A DNA stretch of 64,000 bases. Source: Rhodopseudomonas sp. P2A-2r. Its GTDB lineage: Bacteria; Pseudomonadota; Alphaproteobacteria; Rhizobiales; Xanthobacteraceae. The stretch lies in NCBI RefSeq assembly GCF_026015985.1, contig NZ_CP110389.1:5178001-5242000 (forward strand). Reading direction: 5' to 3'. Below are positions 49,063-62,198 of the stretch, one piece after another. The notes under the pieces were generated by a model that did not search any database, was not told the DNA's origin, and worked only from the letters and a program-made list of their open reading frames with translations. The stretch's first letter is position 1; every line of letters begins with the position of its first letter. The translations under genes were made by a program, and so were the position numbers.

Positions 49063-50362
49063 ATGACCGTTCAAGCGTCGCCCCGGAAGGGCGGCATCGC
49101 GCTCACCGGGGCGACCGGGTATATTGGCCGGGCCACCGTTCAGGCAGCCCTGTCTAGGGGGTATGGCGTCGTCGCCTTCGGCCGCCGGCCCCTGGATGTT
49201 CCCGGCGTTGGATTTCAACACTACGACCTGAAGGATGAGGGTGCTCTCGGCATCCCGCCCGGATGCGTCGCGATCCTGCATCTCGCCGCAGATACCCACG
49301 CTGGAAGCCGTGCGGATATCGACATGGAAATGAAGGCAGCGATCCGGATCGTTGGCGCGGCCCGTGAATACGGCCTGCCGCTGGTCTTCGTGTCGAGCCA
49401 GACGGCCGCTCCTGACGCGGCGACCGACTATGGGCGCGCGAAGTGGTACATCGAGCAAATCGTCTTGGAAGCATCCGGCTGCATCGTGCGGCCCGGCCTC
49501 GTCTATGGCGGCGAAGCGCGAGGGCTGTTCGGCCAGCTATCCGGGCTGGTGAAAACCCTGCCCGTGCTGCCGTCGTTTCTGCCGGCGCCCGTGGTACAGC
49601 CCATTCACGTCAACGATCTCGCCGCAGGCCTCGTCCAGACGGTCGAGCAACGCAGCGCCGGCGTCATCAGCCTGGCGCAGGACAACGCCGTCAGCTTCAC
49701 CCGTTTCCTGCGCATCGTGGCCAGCGACCGCATGCGGAGGCCTAGGATTTTCGTGCCGTTTCCAGCCTTCGTGCTGTCCCTGATCGCCCCCATCGCAGCC
49801 GCCGTCCCGGGTACGCCCGATCTCGGCCGCATCCGGTCGCTATATGCTATGAATGAGATGCGCACGGCCGCGGATCTGCAAAAACTCGGGATCAGAACTC
49901 CGCAGCCTTGACGACGGCATGCACCGCAGCGGCTGCGGTCGCCGGCGACGCCAGTTGCGCGAAGCAAAAGCCTTGCTGACCTATGTTCTCCGGCAGGTAC
50001 CGCCCTCCTCGATGCTGCGCCGCTACGTCCATGCGATCGACGCGCTATACGGAGCCGACGAGCCGCTCAGATTTCCTGCAGTTGTCGAACGATTTCCCAT
50101 GTTGCTCGCCGCCTACGAGCGGGCGGCCGGCAATCAGAAGAATTCGAAATTCAGATCCCGGCTATCCTGCGCCATCCTAATCGCAGAGGCGTCGCCGCTG
50201 GGCGCGCAGCGTTTCATGTCCGATCACGCAATGCACCCCATCGCGGCGCTCTTCGGGTTGGCTTGGGCGGTGGCGCAGGACAGCGTCATCCGAATCGCGT
50301 GCCTGGCGCTGGCACTGCCGCTGTCGGCCGCGCTCAAGGCCGCTGAGCGGCATCCGCAATGA
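49063..50362 (+). CDS. NAD(P)-dependent epimerase/dehydratase with extra C-terminal region, frameshift
   Basis: Residues 1-280 are an extended SDR: IALTGATGYIGRATVQAALS, LHLAADTHAGSR, then a catalytic Tyr and Lys in TDYGRAKWYIEQIV. The frame stops at 49911, but coding-like sequence goes on in the next frame to 50362: REAKALLTYVLRQVPPSSML, IDALYGADEPLRF. I read this as one gene with an extra base near 49895-49897 (LGIRLRSLDDGM), because the second part has no start or ribosome site and its stop overlaps the next gene by ATGA. If they are separate, the SDR ends at 49911 with 282 residues. Start ATG 49063; GTG 49057 is possible. Confidence 0.7.
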
Positions 50363-51953
50363 CGGAAAGCTACGACGCCATCATTATCGGTTCGGGTCCG
50401 GCCGGCGTGTCAGCCGCCTTTCCGCTGCTGGATCGCGGCCTGCGCGTGCTGATGATCGACGGCGACCTCGCCAGTTCAGCGATTGTGCCGACCGCGAGCT
50501 ATTCGGAAACGCGCCGAGCCGATCCGGACCAGTGGCGCTGGATGCTAGGCGACGATTTTCATGCGATGAAAGCGCGCGCGCTTTCATCGCCGAAATTCCG
50601 CGTCCCGGCACTAGCCGGTGTATTCTCGGATTTTCTACATGAAAATCGCATCCACACCGACAATTTTACGGCGATCGGTTCGCTTGCGACGGGTGGCCTT
50701 TCCAACGCGTGGGGCTGCGGCGTCTCGCGTTTCAGCGGCAATGATCTCGCCGCGTTTCCATTTCCTGCCCACGAGATGCTGCCATCCTATGAGCGTGTAG
50801 CACGACGCATTGGCGTTAGCGGGCGCAACGACGACGACCTCAGCGACTTCTTCGGCCTTGATGAATGGGCCCAGCGGCCTATCGCGCTCGATCTATTGCA
50901 CAGCGGCATTCTCGCTCGCTATGAGGGCCGTCGCGCCAAATTCCGGCAGCTCAACATCCGGATGGGCCGCCCACGAATGGCAGCACTCGCCGATGATCTG
51001 GCCGGGCGGAAGGCTTGCGACCTTTCCAGCAATTGTCTCTGGGGCTGCTCCCGTGAGGCCCTCTACAATGCCCGCTTCGATATGGCCGAGCTAAAGGGCA
51101 AACCGACTCTCCGGCACCTGGGTGGCACGGTCGCCGACCGCCTTGCCAAGCAGGGCGACGAGTGGATCGTGCATGTTCATGACCGACTGTCTGGTGCGGC
51201 GTTCGAAGTCCGCAGTAAGACCATCCTCCTCGCCGCGGGCTGCATCGCCAGCGCCCGCTTCGTGCTGGACCATCTCGACCTGGTCGGCAAACCCGTGCAG
51301 TTCTTTTCCAACCCCACCGCTGCCTTTCTGGCGTGGATCCCCGCTGCGCTAGGCGCCTCGCAGCAGGACGGCTTTGCCAGTTCGCAATTGGCGATGGCGT
51401 TCACCTCCAATGAAGGCGAGGATATCGCCTATGCAGGGCTGTTCTCCACGCAAGGACTTCCGGTCAGCGAATTCCTCGATTTTCTACCGCTGGCGAAACG
51501 GTACGGCATCGACGTCATGCGGCACTTGCTCCCGTCGTGCGTGGTTGGCAACGTGTTCTTTCCCGGCTCGCTGTCCGAGCACCAGCTTACCATCGCGGAA
51601 GACCGCAGCCTGCATGTCCGAGGCAGGTTCTCCGCCGACCTCGATACCGCGTTCCAGACGGTTAGCCAAAGCCTCGGCAAGGCGATGTGGGCCGTCGGCG
51701 GCGTCGTGCCGCCCGGCGCGTGCATCCTGAGTCCCCCGGCACGGACGTGCATTATGCGGGCTCACTACCAATGAAGGCCCGACCTGAACCCGGACAATCC
51801 GACGCGTTCGGGGAAATCGCCGGCATGCCTGGCGTGTTCTCCATCGACGGCGCCAGTCTCCCAAGCCTGCCGGCCAAATCCCACACTCTGACCATCATGG
51901 CAAACGCCGACCGTATCGCGCGTCATCTCGCTGGGCGCACAGTAGGATATTGA
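50359..51953 (+). CDS. GMC-type FAD oxidoreductase, one-base frameshift
   Basis: About 531 residues after one C is added at the C run 51733-51737 (ILSPPGTDVHYAGSLPM). FAD Rossmann motif AIIIGSGPAGVSAAFPLLDR at the start, GGLSNAWGCGVSRFSGNDL in the flavin-contact region, and C-terminal VHYAGSLPM with IDGASLPSLPAKSHTLTIMA, the GMC end pattern where the active-site His is expected. Such enzymes oxidise alcohol groups, for example a sugar hydroxyl to a ketone. It overlaps the SDR gene by ATGA, so an oxidise-then-reduce epimerisation by the pair is possible, as in the arabinose DprE system; that comparison is inference. Confidence 0.82.
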
Positions 51954-52026
51954 CCGCGTTGCGTAATTCATGCGGTGTAGCCACCATACACAACGACAGC
52001 GATGCCAAATGACGGCCGGAGATAGA

Positions 52027-52865
52027 ATGGACTTTAGGTGTAACGTCTGCGGGCACATGGCCAAGGGGATCGCGATCGAGACCATCGACCGGGAAGTCTC
52101 GTCCTGTCCAAAGTGCGGATCTTCAGTCCGCTTCCGCAGCATTGTTCATCTGCTCAGCCTCAGCCTGTTCGGCAGGTCGATGGCGCTGCCGGACTTTCCG
52201 GTGAGCCCACAGATCACCGGCGTCGGGCTTTCCGATTGGGACGGCTACGCCGTGCCGCTGGCCGACAAACTCGACTATACCAACACCTACTATCACCAGG
52301 AGCCGTTCTTCGACATTTGCAAGCCGGTGGGCGATCGCGATGCGAGCTGCGACTTCCTGATTTCCACCGAGGTCTTCGAGCACGTGCCACCGCCGGCACA
52401 GATCGCTTTTCAGCATGCGCTCGACGTCCTCAAGCCCGGCGGCGTGCTGATCCTGACCGTTCCGTTCACCAACGAAGAACAAACCAGAGAGCATTTCCCG
52501 GAACTGCACAATTTCGAGATCGTTCGGTTTGACGATGACTTTGTAATGGTCAACCGCAGCCGGGATGGCCGGCATACTCTTCATGAAAACCTGGTGTTTC
52601 ATGGCGGCCCAGGCACGACGCTGGAAATGCGCGTGTATAGCCGCGCCGCGCTGCAACGCCATCTCGACGATGCAGGTTTCGTCGATATCCAGTTCTTCGA
52701 CCAGGACGTGCCGGAATGGGGAATCCTGCACAAACACCCGTGGAGCCTGCCGATCCTGGCCCGGCGTCCGGGCCCGGCGGTCGCCGCGACGGACGGTGTG
52801 GCAGCCAAGCCTGCCGCGAAGGCGACGCCGTCTACGACATCGCCGCCCCCTCCGCCGCACCGTCA
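52027..52865 (+). CDS. SAM-dependent methyltransferase with zinc-ribbon start, 3' end unresolved
   Basis: Starts at ATG 52027 with GGAG upstream. The first 35 residues hold CNVCGHMAKG and SSCPKCGSS, two CxxC pairs of a likely zinc ribbon. Then come GVGLSDWDGYAVPLADKLDY, a degenerate SAM site, ISTEVFEHVPPPAQIAFQHA and VLKPGGVLILTVPF. After about residue 250 the protein becomes Ala/Pro-rich. No stop appears in frame before 53124, well inside the next gene, and adding a C at the C run near 52850 would join it in frame to that gene. The end given here is just the start of the next gene. Confidence 0.7.
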
Positions 52866-54956
52866 ATGCTCGCACCGAACCGGGCAAGCATGGTCCGCGA
52901 CATTCCTACCCTCGTCCTCATGGCCTGCGTCGCGCTCGGCATCTTCGGACTCGTTCAATCCAACCTGCTCGCCGAGTCCCTCTGGCAAAAACTTCTGGTT
53001 GACCAGACGAAGTATCTGTTCGCGGGTGTCGGCATGCTTGCGACCGCCGCCTGCTTTGCCGCGGCCAGATTCCGGCGCAAGGCTGAAACCGTCCTGGCCC
53101 TGTTGCTGCTGGCATTCACCATGATGGTGTGCGGACCGGCCGCGACCTCCGTCGTGCTGTTCTTCCTGCTGTCGTCGTGGTGCCTCGGCATGGTCATCTT
53201 GCAGCGCTTCAGAACCCGCCGGGATCCGGCCGATGCCGTGATTGCTGTAGTAACGGGCTGGTCGATCTACGCGATGCTGTTAACAGTGGTCGCATCGATC
53301 CCCGTCAACATGGCTGCGACCCACGCGGCCGTACTGGGATTGCCGATTTTGCTGGCCGCCACGATGCCTGCGATTCGCAGTCAGCTTCGGTTGTCGTTGG
53401 CCGGAGCATTCGGCCCGCCGGTGAAACCTGGCTACGGAGACGTCGTTCGGAACGCGGGTCTGGTGGTTTGCGTCGTGATCCTGTCAATGCATCTGGCGAT
53501 GGTCGCGTTACCAGATCGCTTCTTCGACGCGCTGCTGTCGCACCTGTATATTCCGTCTTACATGTCGGCGCATCGCGCCTGGAGCTACGATCCCGGCAAC
53601 GCCTTTTCGTTCATGCCGAACGCCGCCGACATGCTCTATGCCGACATGTTCATACTGCAGGGCGAAACCGCGGCGCGACTGCTGAACTTTGCCTCATTCT
53701 TTTTTACCTGCGTAGCGACGTTCCAAATCATCTCCCGGTTCTGTTCCCGTTCGATATCGGCCTGGACGATTGCACTGCTGGTCTCGATCCCGATGACTTT
53801 CATCGAATCATCGACGCTGTTTGTCGAGAACACGGTGGCACTATTCCTGACGACCGCCGTCCTGGCCGTGGTCGTCGCCCGGTTTCGACTCTTGGGGCGC
53901 GATCATCTGGCGATCATGCTGCTGCTCGCCGGCGCCACCATGGTCAAACTGCACGGCGCGATCGCCGCGGTCGTGATCGGAGCGATCAGCCTCGCGCTCT
54001 GCTTGCGCGGCAGAAGGACGCCGCGGTCGCTCATGACCATCGTGGCCATCACGCTCGCCATCGGCACCGTTGCGCTATGGCCGTATTACTACGCATGGCT
54101 GAAGACGGGAAACCCGGTGTTCCCGTTCTACAATCAATTTTTCAAGTCGCCGTTCTTTCCGCTGGTCAACTTTGTCGACGGACGCTGGATAGGCAAGTTC
54201 TCGGTGACGTTTCCCTACGATGCGACGTTTGCCACTGGTAATTTTGTGGAGGCGTATAACGGCGCGCTCGGCTTCACGCTGTTTGTGTTTCTGGCCGCCG
54301 GCTTTGCCGCGGCGCTGGTGGGACGCAACCGGGTGGTGCTGTTTTGCGGCGGCCTCGGCCTGTTCTTCGTAATCGCCTTTGCCTCGCAGATTCAATATGT
54401 GCGTTATCTGCTGATCTTCGTACCGTTGTTGATGGTGCCCGTTGCGCTGGCGATCGAGCACATTCGTAAAGTTCGCTTCATGCCGGTCCCCCTCGCCTGC
54501 CTCGTTGCCGCCATCGTTGGGCTTAACTTCTACAAAATGCCGGCTGGCGCAGGCGTGCTTGGCATCTCCGACCTGACAGCCTGTTGCGACGAGAATGCGC
54601 GACGTCAACTTGAGTTTTTTCAGGTACCTGATCGCATCGCCAACCGCATTATCAACGAACAAGCCGGCTCCACGTCACGGGTCCTCTATGTCAGTAATCC
54701 ATTCGGTGCGTTGCTGACCGGCACTGCCATTTACAGTACTTGGCACAATTCGCGCTATGCCGCCGATTTCGCCGCCGTGAAGGATGAACAGGATTTGAAG
54801 AAACTGATCGATCGCATCGCGCCGTCCCATGTCATCGTCAACGCTACAGGGGTTACGCCGTTGGAAAAGATTGCCGATGCCTACATGCAGAACAGGGCAC
54901 GCTTGATCACGCGCGTCGGATGGCTCGCCGTTTACGCATTGGAGGCTCGCCCTTAA
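52866..54956 (+). CDS. Large polytopic membrane protein, probable GT-C glycosyltransferase
   Basis: 696 residues from ATG 52866 (ATG 52890 also possible). About twelve hydrophobic helices. The loop KTGNPVFPFYNQFFKSPFFP near residue 415 is a pattern I associate with uncharacterised GT-C-type membrane proteins. The outer loop HRAWSYDPGNAFSFMPNAAD is acidic, as expected for a metal or lipid-phosphate site. The C-terminal 130 residues are soluble. It ends the rightward block; the next genes converge on it. It may be fused to the methyltransferase before it. Confidence 0.72.
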   Translation: MLAPNRASMVRDIPTLVLMACVALGIFGLVQSNLLAESLWQKLLVDQTKYLFAGVGMLATAACFAAARFRRKAETVLALLLLAFTMMVCGPAATSVVLFFLLSSWCLGMVILQRFRTRRDPADAVIAVVTGWSIYAMLLTVVASIPVNMAATHAAVLGLPILLAATMPAIRSQLRLSLAGAFGPPVKPGYGDVVRNAGLVVCVVILSMHLAMVALPDRFFDALLSHLYIPSYMSAHRAWSYDPGNAFSFMPNAADMLYADMFILQGETAARLLNFASFFFTCVATFQIISRFCSRSISAWTIALLVSIPMTFIESSTLFVENTVALFLTTAVLAVVVARFRLLGRDHLAIMLLLAGATMVKLHGAIAAVVIGAISLALCLRGRRTPRSLMTIVAITLAIGTVALWPYYYAWLKTGNPVFPFYNQFFKSPFFPLVNFVDGRWIGKFSVTFPYDATFATGNFVEAYNGALGFTLFVFLAAGFAAALVGRNRVVLFCGGLGLFFVIAFASQIQYVRYLLIFVPLLMVPVALAIEHIRKVRFMPVPLACLVAAIVGLNFYKMPAGAGVLGISDLTACCDENARRQLEFFQVPDRIANRIINEQAGSTSRVLYVSNPFGALLTGTAIYSTWHNSRYAADFAAVKDEQDLKKLIDRIAPSHVIVNATGVTPLEKIADAYMQNRARLITRVGWLAVYALEARP

Positions 54957-55028
54957 GAATCACCGCAAGCCCAATCGTTAGCGGTCGCCCGCCAGTATCT
55001 GGCGGACGGCTGCTCCGGCATTTCGGGA

Positions 55029-58000
55029 TCAGGGGGCCGGCCGCTCGTTCTTGCCGTGGCCAAGCGCCGAGAGAACGGATCGTGCCATGCTTTCGCGAGA
55101 GTAGAATTCCTGTGCGAATGCCTGCTGGGTGGCGGACTGGGCAATCCAAGCCGAGGCGTCCGTCAACAGGATAGCCAAGGCCTCAGCCTGGCGGGCGACA
55201 TCGTCGTGAACCGGGACAATGTCCGCAAGGCCCGGTATGCCCTGCGCGCCGATTGACGTGGTCACCATCGGCAGGCCGCGGCTAAGCGCCTCGATCACCT
55301 TGCCTTTGACGCCGGCGCCAAATCGAAGCGGAGCCACCGCAACACGGCACTTTCGATAGAGATCTTCCAGCGCGGCCTCGGAAATATAGCCAGTAACTTC
55401 CACGTTCGACGCCGACAGAGCCCGGACTTCAGCTGTCGGACGCGAGCCAGCCAGAATGACCTTAACGGAACCGACCTTACGCTCGAGCGCAGGGAGTATC
55501 TGATCAACCAAGAACCTGGCAGCATCGACGTTTGGCGCGTGGGCGAAGCCAGCCACGAACAGGAGGGTTCGCTCTATAGGAGGCACCAGCCGCAGCGGAT
55601 GCTGGTCGAAGGAGAAGGGCACGATCCCGCACGCGACCGTGCCCGGTGACATCTGACGCACTACGGCGGCCTCTTCTTCCGACGGATAGATGACGATGTC
55701 GAAGCTGCGCCAGACGTGGCGTTCGAGCCGCTCCATTCTATTCGCCGCGATCTCGCCATCACGACTTCCGTCCAGCTTGGCCTGACGACGCATGCGAGCG
55801 AAGTGCAAATCGACGCCGTAGAAACTCCGAACCGCGTCGGTGTTTCCCAGCAAGCAAGGGATGGCGTAGGCGGCGACATCCGGACGAACGACAAGAATGT
55901 GGTCCAGTTCTTCGCCGTACTTCCTCATCCAGCTCGTGAGGTCGCCGGGCGAACGGCTATCCAGCACCTCGATGCCCCGCTTTTCGAGCAACGGCGTATA
56001 TGTCTCGTCGTAACCGCGGCTGTGCGGCCAAAACTTCACCAGCCAGCCCGCATCTACCAGACTGTCGATAATTCCGACGATGCTGCGTGAGCCCGCATCC
56101 TGATCGGGTTGCGGAATATAGTGGTCGATGACCAACATGAGCTTGCGCGTGGCTGCCCGGTCCTTGGCTCGGATCACTCGCTCGCCATTGGCAAAATTAT
56201 TGCGCGTGAGATCGGCGCCCCAACGCTCCACCATTCGCGCCTGATTGACGACCTGGTGAGCCTTTACGCCCTGCTGAAGGTCGGTGCCATGCGACATGCC
56301 TTCGTGGTGGATGACCACCGACTGCGGCTCGTAAAGCACCTTCAATCCGCGGGCGCGAATCCGGAAAGCCAGATCGACGTCCTCGTAATAGGCGGGAACA
56401 AATGATTCATCGAAACCGCCCAGTTCGGCGAACAAATCACGGCGGACAATTATCGACGCACCGGAGCAGTAATCGACTTCGCGGACATAGTTGAACTCTG
56501 GCGCCGCGGGATCCTGACCGCGGCCATAATTCCATCCAGATCCATCCTTCCACATGATTCCACCGGCTTCCTGCAGCTTTCCATCGGGGAATAGCAGCTT
56601 TGAGCCAACCAAGCCGACGTGGGCGCTTGATTCCAGCCGATCGACCAAGGCATCGATAGTGTTTGGGCGCAATTCCGTATCGTTGTTCAGAAAGTATAGA
56701 TATTTTCCCTTGGCTCTCTCGGCGGCGCGGTTGCAGCTGAGCAGAAAGCCGAGATTCGTTTCGTTGCGTGAAAGTTGAATTCCGCTCACGGGTTTGAGCC
56801 GGGATGGCTCCACTTCATCCGGAAAAGCATCGTCGATAACTAGGACTTCGATCGGATCGCGTGGTCGATATTCTGCAATCGACGCGAGACAGGCCAGTGT
56901 CAGATCTGCCTGGCCATAGGTGGAGATGATGATCGACACCACGGGCTCCGGCGCGCTCGGAACTCGGATGGCCGCGGCATCTGCGGACGAGTAGGTTTTT
57001 CCAGATTCAATCAAAACGTCAGACTGGCCACCACGCAGCGTAGCACGAGCTGGCCGGCGCAACGCCGTGAGCACCCGCCAAGCTGATAGCATTATCCAAC
57101 GGAGCGCTTTTGCGACGAGGGGAAATCGCATAGCGACGCCGCGCAATCGGGATACGATTCTGCACCGCGATGCTGCCCTGCACAACTCGAAGCGCATGCT
57201 CGGCGGCATCGGCCCGGGCCGTAAGCGTCTCGATGACTCTTGCGGCGTGGGCTTCCCGTTCTCCTCCTTCAGCCGCCCGCTTGGACGCCTCCTGGAGAAG
57301 TATTTCCAGCCTTTGCGCTTTCGCTTCGGCAACCGTGACAACGGTCATCTCGAAATGGTCCGACGCGGCAGCGCCAAGCCGGCTGTAACTATCGCGGATA
57401 ACATCTGCGGCCGGGCTGCTGGCGGCATCGAATAAATCGCGGACGGCCGGCGGAAACTCATTGCCCATTCCCAGCACGCCAAGACCGTTGCCGTGCAGGA
57501 ATTCAAAATGCGGATACTTCTGCACCATCTCTGCCCAAAGCTTGTGGACGCCAAAGCCACGTTCGTGGACATTGGTGTCATGAAACAGCACCACCGCATT
57601 GGGTTTCAGCTTCGGAATCCACGACTGGAAGTCGTGACTAACATCTTCGAAATAGTGGCGCCCATCGATGTGTAAGAGATCGATCGATCCATCTGCGAAG
57701 CTGGGAAGCGCGTCGTCGAAGGTTGATCGTATCATATGCGAGAAGCCTGAATAACGGCTGTCTATGTATTCCTTGAGTTCATCATACACTTCGTCGCTGT
57801 AGCGGCCGGCATGCTCGTCTCCTTGCCACGTATCCACGGCAAAGCATTGAGTATCGATGTTCAGCTTTTTGACCGTTTGGCAAAAGGCAGCGAACGAATA
57901 TCCTTTGTGGGTGCCGAGTTCCACGATCGTTTTTGGTCGATAGGCGTCGATTAACCAGAAGGCGAAGGGGGCGTGCTGGGCCCAACCGGAACCCACACTT

Positions 58001-58050
58001 GAACGTTCGGGAAGCCAGAATGAACACGGCGAAATCAAATTACCTGACAC
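55029..58050 (-). CDS. Large multidomain protein: methyltransferase + GT2 + GT4, apparent +1 frameshift
   Basis: GTG 58050 behind AAAGGA starts a class I methyltransferase (TIVELGTHKGYSFAAFCQTV, FDDALPSFADGSIDLLHIDG, VVLFHDTNVHERGFG). A helical, coiled-coil-like stretch follows (EAKAQRLEILLQEASKRAAE). The frame then changes near 57145-57155, fitting one extra C, and continues with a GT2 domain (VSIIISTYGQADLTLACLAS, FLNNDTELRPNTIDAL) and a C-terminal GT4 domain (VAGFAHAPNVDAARFLVD, APLRFGAGVKGKVIEALSRG). Total about 1000 residues. The glycosyltransferase part has no good ribosome site of its own (ATG 57131 is bare), supporting a single gene. Such fusions can add two sugars and a methyl cap. 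Confidence 0.78.
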
Positions 58051-58166
58051 GCGAAATCCTTTACTCGAACGATTGCCAAAAAATTGGGATCTCTCTCGAA
58101 AGCTTTATAGGATCAGCATAGTTTCCGATCAACGTCATAGGTGCGGAAATTACATCTTATGGTAGT

Positions 58167-60157
<1,991 letters not shown>

Positions 60158-60337
60158 TCAGCAAACCTGCCGGCGACATTTCAATATCGTTTGTGTCTAA
60201 GGTTGTCACCTTGGCATTCCGATCCCAGCCGCCTATTGTCGCAAGAGTATAAATGCAGCGCTGTATTGACGTATCCGGCCGAGCGAGAAGCGCGGGCCGT
60301 AGCGACTTTGCAGTCTCCAACAGTCGCCAGCGCTTGG

Positions 60338-61284
60338 TCAGGAGCCACCCTGCAGCGGCTCGCTGGGAACATTGTAGATATCGTAGGCCACTGCGGCCAG
60401 CAGGAGTTGCGAGCCCAGGATGATAGGCAACGACGCCAGCATAACCGTCCCGGCCGGCGTCTCGACGCCATTCATGCCGTTGCCGATCCAGTTGTACATC
60501 CCCCAGGTCACGCCGAAACACATCAGCAGGATTCCCACGATGGTCTCGATAGTCCCGATGCTTACGTCGCGCAGGATGTAATTGTAAAAAATCGCTTGAA
60601 GAAATTGAGCAGATACTTACCCGGGAAGTCGAACAGCACCTTGCTGATCCGCAGATTGCTCTCCTCGTCGCCATAGAATGCCGGCATCGAGACGTCGCGC
60701 ACGGTAGCTCGGACGATGCTGAGCCGAAACAGCATATCCGACTCGAAAAAATAACGCGCGGCAAGCTTTTCCAGATCGAGCAGCTTCAACGTCGATTTGT
60801 GTATCGCAGTGAAGCCGTTCGTCGGGTCCATAATGTTCCAGTAGCCGGTCGAGATCTTGTTGACGAACGATAGTGCGGAATTGCCCAACACCCTTACGAA
60901 CGGCATTTGACGCAGGTCCTCTATATTGAAGAACCGGTTTCCCTTGGTGTAGTCGGCGCGGCGCGCCACGATGGGCGCAATCAGGGAAGCGATCTGCAAT
61001 GGATCCATTTGGCCGTCGCCATCGACCTTGACGACGATATCGACGTCGTCAGCTAGGGCAGCACGATACCCCGAAACGACGGCACCGCCAACGCCCCGAT
61101 TGACCTGATGCTGAATGACGCGGACATTAGCGGACGGAAAATGCTCCGCCACAAGGGCACCCGACCCTTCGGGACATAGGTCATCGACGACATAGATCAT
61201 GTCGACGACCGGGAGCGTTCGCTCGACGACATCGATGATGTGCTTGCTAACTCGAAAGCAAGGGATGACAGCCGCGACTTTCAT
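60338..61284 (-). CDS. GT2 glycosyltransferase (polyprenyl-phosphate type), one-base frameshift
   Basis: About 315 residues after one base is added at the A run 60586-60591 (FKRFFYNYILRDVSIGTIET). The core is VAAVIPCFRVSKHIIDVVER, YVVDDLCPEGSGALV, KVDGDGQMDPLQIASLIAPI and DPTNGFTAIHKSTLKLLDLE, typical of DPM1/ArnC-like enzymes. GDEESNLRISKVLFDFPGKY and two C-terminal helices follow (GILLMCFGVTWGMYNW, then IILGSQLLLAAVAYDI). It should transfer one sugar to a polyprenyl phosphate at the membrane. It lies between rmlA and gmd on the same strand. Confidence 0.83.
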
Positions 61285-61314
61285 TTCTTACCTTTTAGCG
61301 AGACCCGGCATTGC

Positions 61315-62184
61315 CTAGCTCGTCGCAGCCAGCCCGAGCACATATTTCGCGTAGTCGCTCTTTCCCAGCGCTTCGCCCAGCTTCGCCAGCTGCGCGCGAT
61401 CGATATAGCCTTGGTTGAAGGCCACCTCTTCCGGGCAAGCGATGCGAAACCCCTGGCGGCGTTCCAGCGTGGCGACGAATTCAGCGGCTTCCAGCAGGCT
61501 GTCCGGCGTGCCGGTGTCCAGCCACGTGAAGCCGCGGCCCATCTTCTGAACGCCGAGTTCGCCGCGCTCCAGATAGACCCGGTTGAGGTCGGTGATCTCG
61601 AGCTCGCCGCGCGCAGAGGGCTTGATCTTGGCGGCGATGTCGACCACCTGCTGGTCGTAGAAATACAGACCCGTCACGGCAAAGTTCGATTTTGGCTGCA
61701 GCGGCTTCTCCTCGATAGAGGTCGCCTGCCCTTCGGCGTCGAAAGCCACCACGCCGTAGCGCTCGGGATCTGCCACATGGTAGGCAAACACCGTAGCGCC
61801 TGAGCGGCGCGCGGTGGCGCTGGCCATCAGGTCCGGCAGGCCGTGGCCGAAGAAGATGTTATCGCCGAGGATCAGCGCGGAAGGCCCGCCCTCGACGAAC
61901 TTGGCGCCGATGATGAACGCTTGCGCCAGGCCCTCGGGTTTCGGCTGCTCGGCATAGGATAACGACAGACCCCAGCGGTTTCCGTCGCCCAAGAGCGCCT
62001 GGAACAGCGGCAGGTCGTGTGGCGTCGAGATGATCAGGATCTCGCGGATCCCCGCCAGCATCAGGGTGCTCAGCGGATAGTAGATCATTGGCTTGTCATA
62101 GACGGGCAGCAGCTGCTTCGAGGTGACCAGCGTCATCGGATAAAGCCGCGTGCCACTGCCTCCGGCCAGAATGATGCCCTTCAA
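61315..62184 (-). CDS. rmlA: Glucose-1-phosphate thymidylyltransferase
   Basis: 289 residues from TTG 62184 ([17 protein letters not shown]) behind GAGGGTAGGA; the frame is open further upstream but the conserved N-terminus begins here. [32 protein letters not shown], and VEEKP-type [20 protein letters not shown] identify Rml[19 protein letters not shown] and [19 protein letters not shown] complete the family pattern. It makes dTDP-glucose, the first step to dTDP-rhamnose and to the WecE product. It follows rmlD closely. Confidence 0.92.
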   Translation of the reverse strand: MKGIILAGGSGTRLYPMTLVTSKQLLPVYDKPMIYYPLSTLMLAGIREILIISTPHDLPLFQALLGDGNRWGLSLSYAEQPKPEGLAQAFIIGAKFVEGGPSALILGDNIFFGHGLPDLMASATARRSGATVFAYHVADPERYGVVAFDAEGQATSIEEKPLQPKSNFAVTGLYFYDQQVVDIAAKIKPSARGELEITDLNRVYLERGELGVQKMGRGFTWLDTGTPDSLLEAAEFVATLERRQGFRIACPEEVAFNQGYIDRAQLAKLGEALGKSDYAKYVLGLAATS

Positions 62185-62198
62185 TATCCTACCCTCGT

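Noticed and set aside
49853..50362. Separate 169-codon gene after the SDR
   Set aside because: No ribosome site and its first part overlaps the SDR; more likely the SDR C-terminus in a shifted frame, though a separate gene is not excluded.
57131..57341. Independent start for the GT2-GT4 protein
   Set aside because: The first 60-70 residues are an Arg-rich shadow of the methyltransferase linker, and ATG 57131 has no ribosome site. A fusion fits better.
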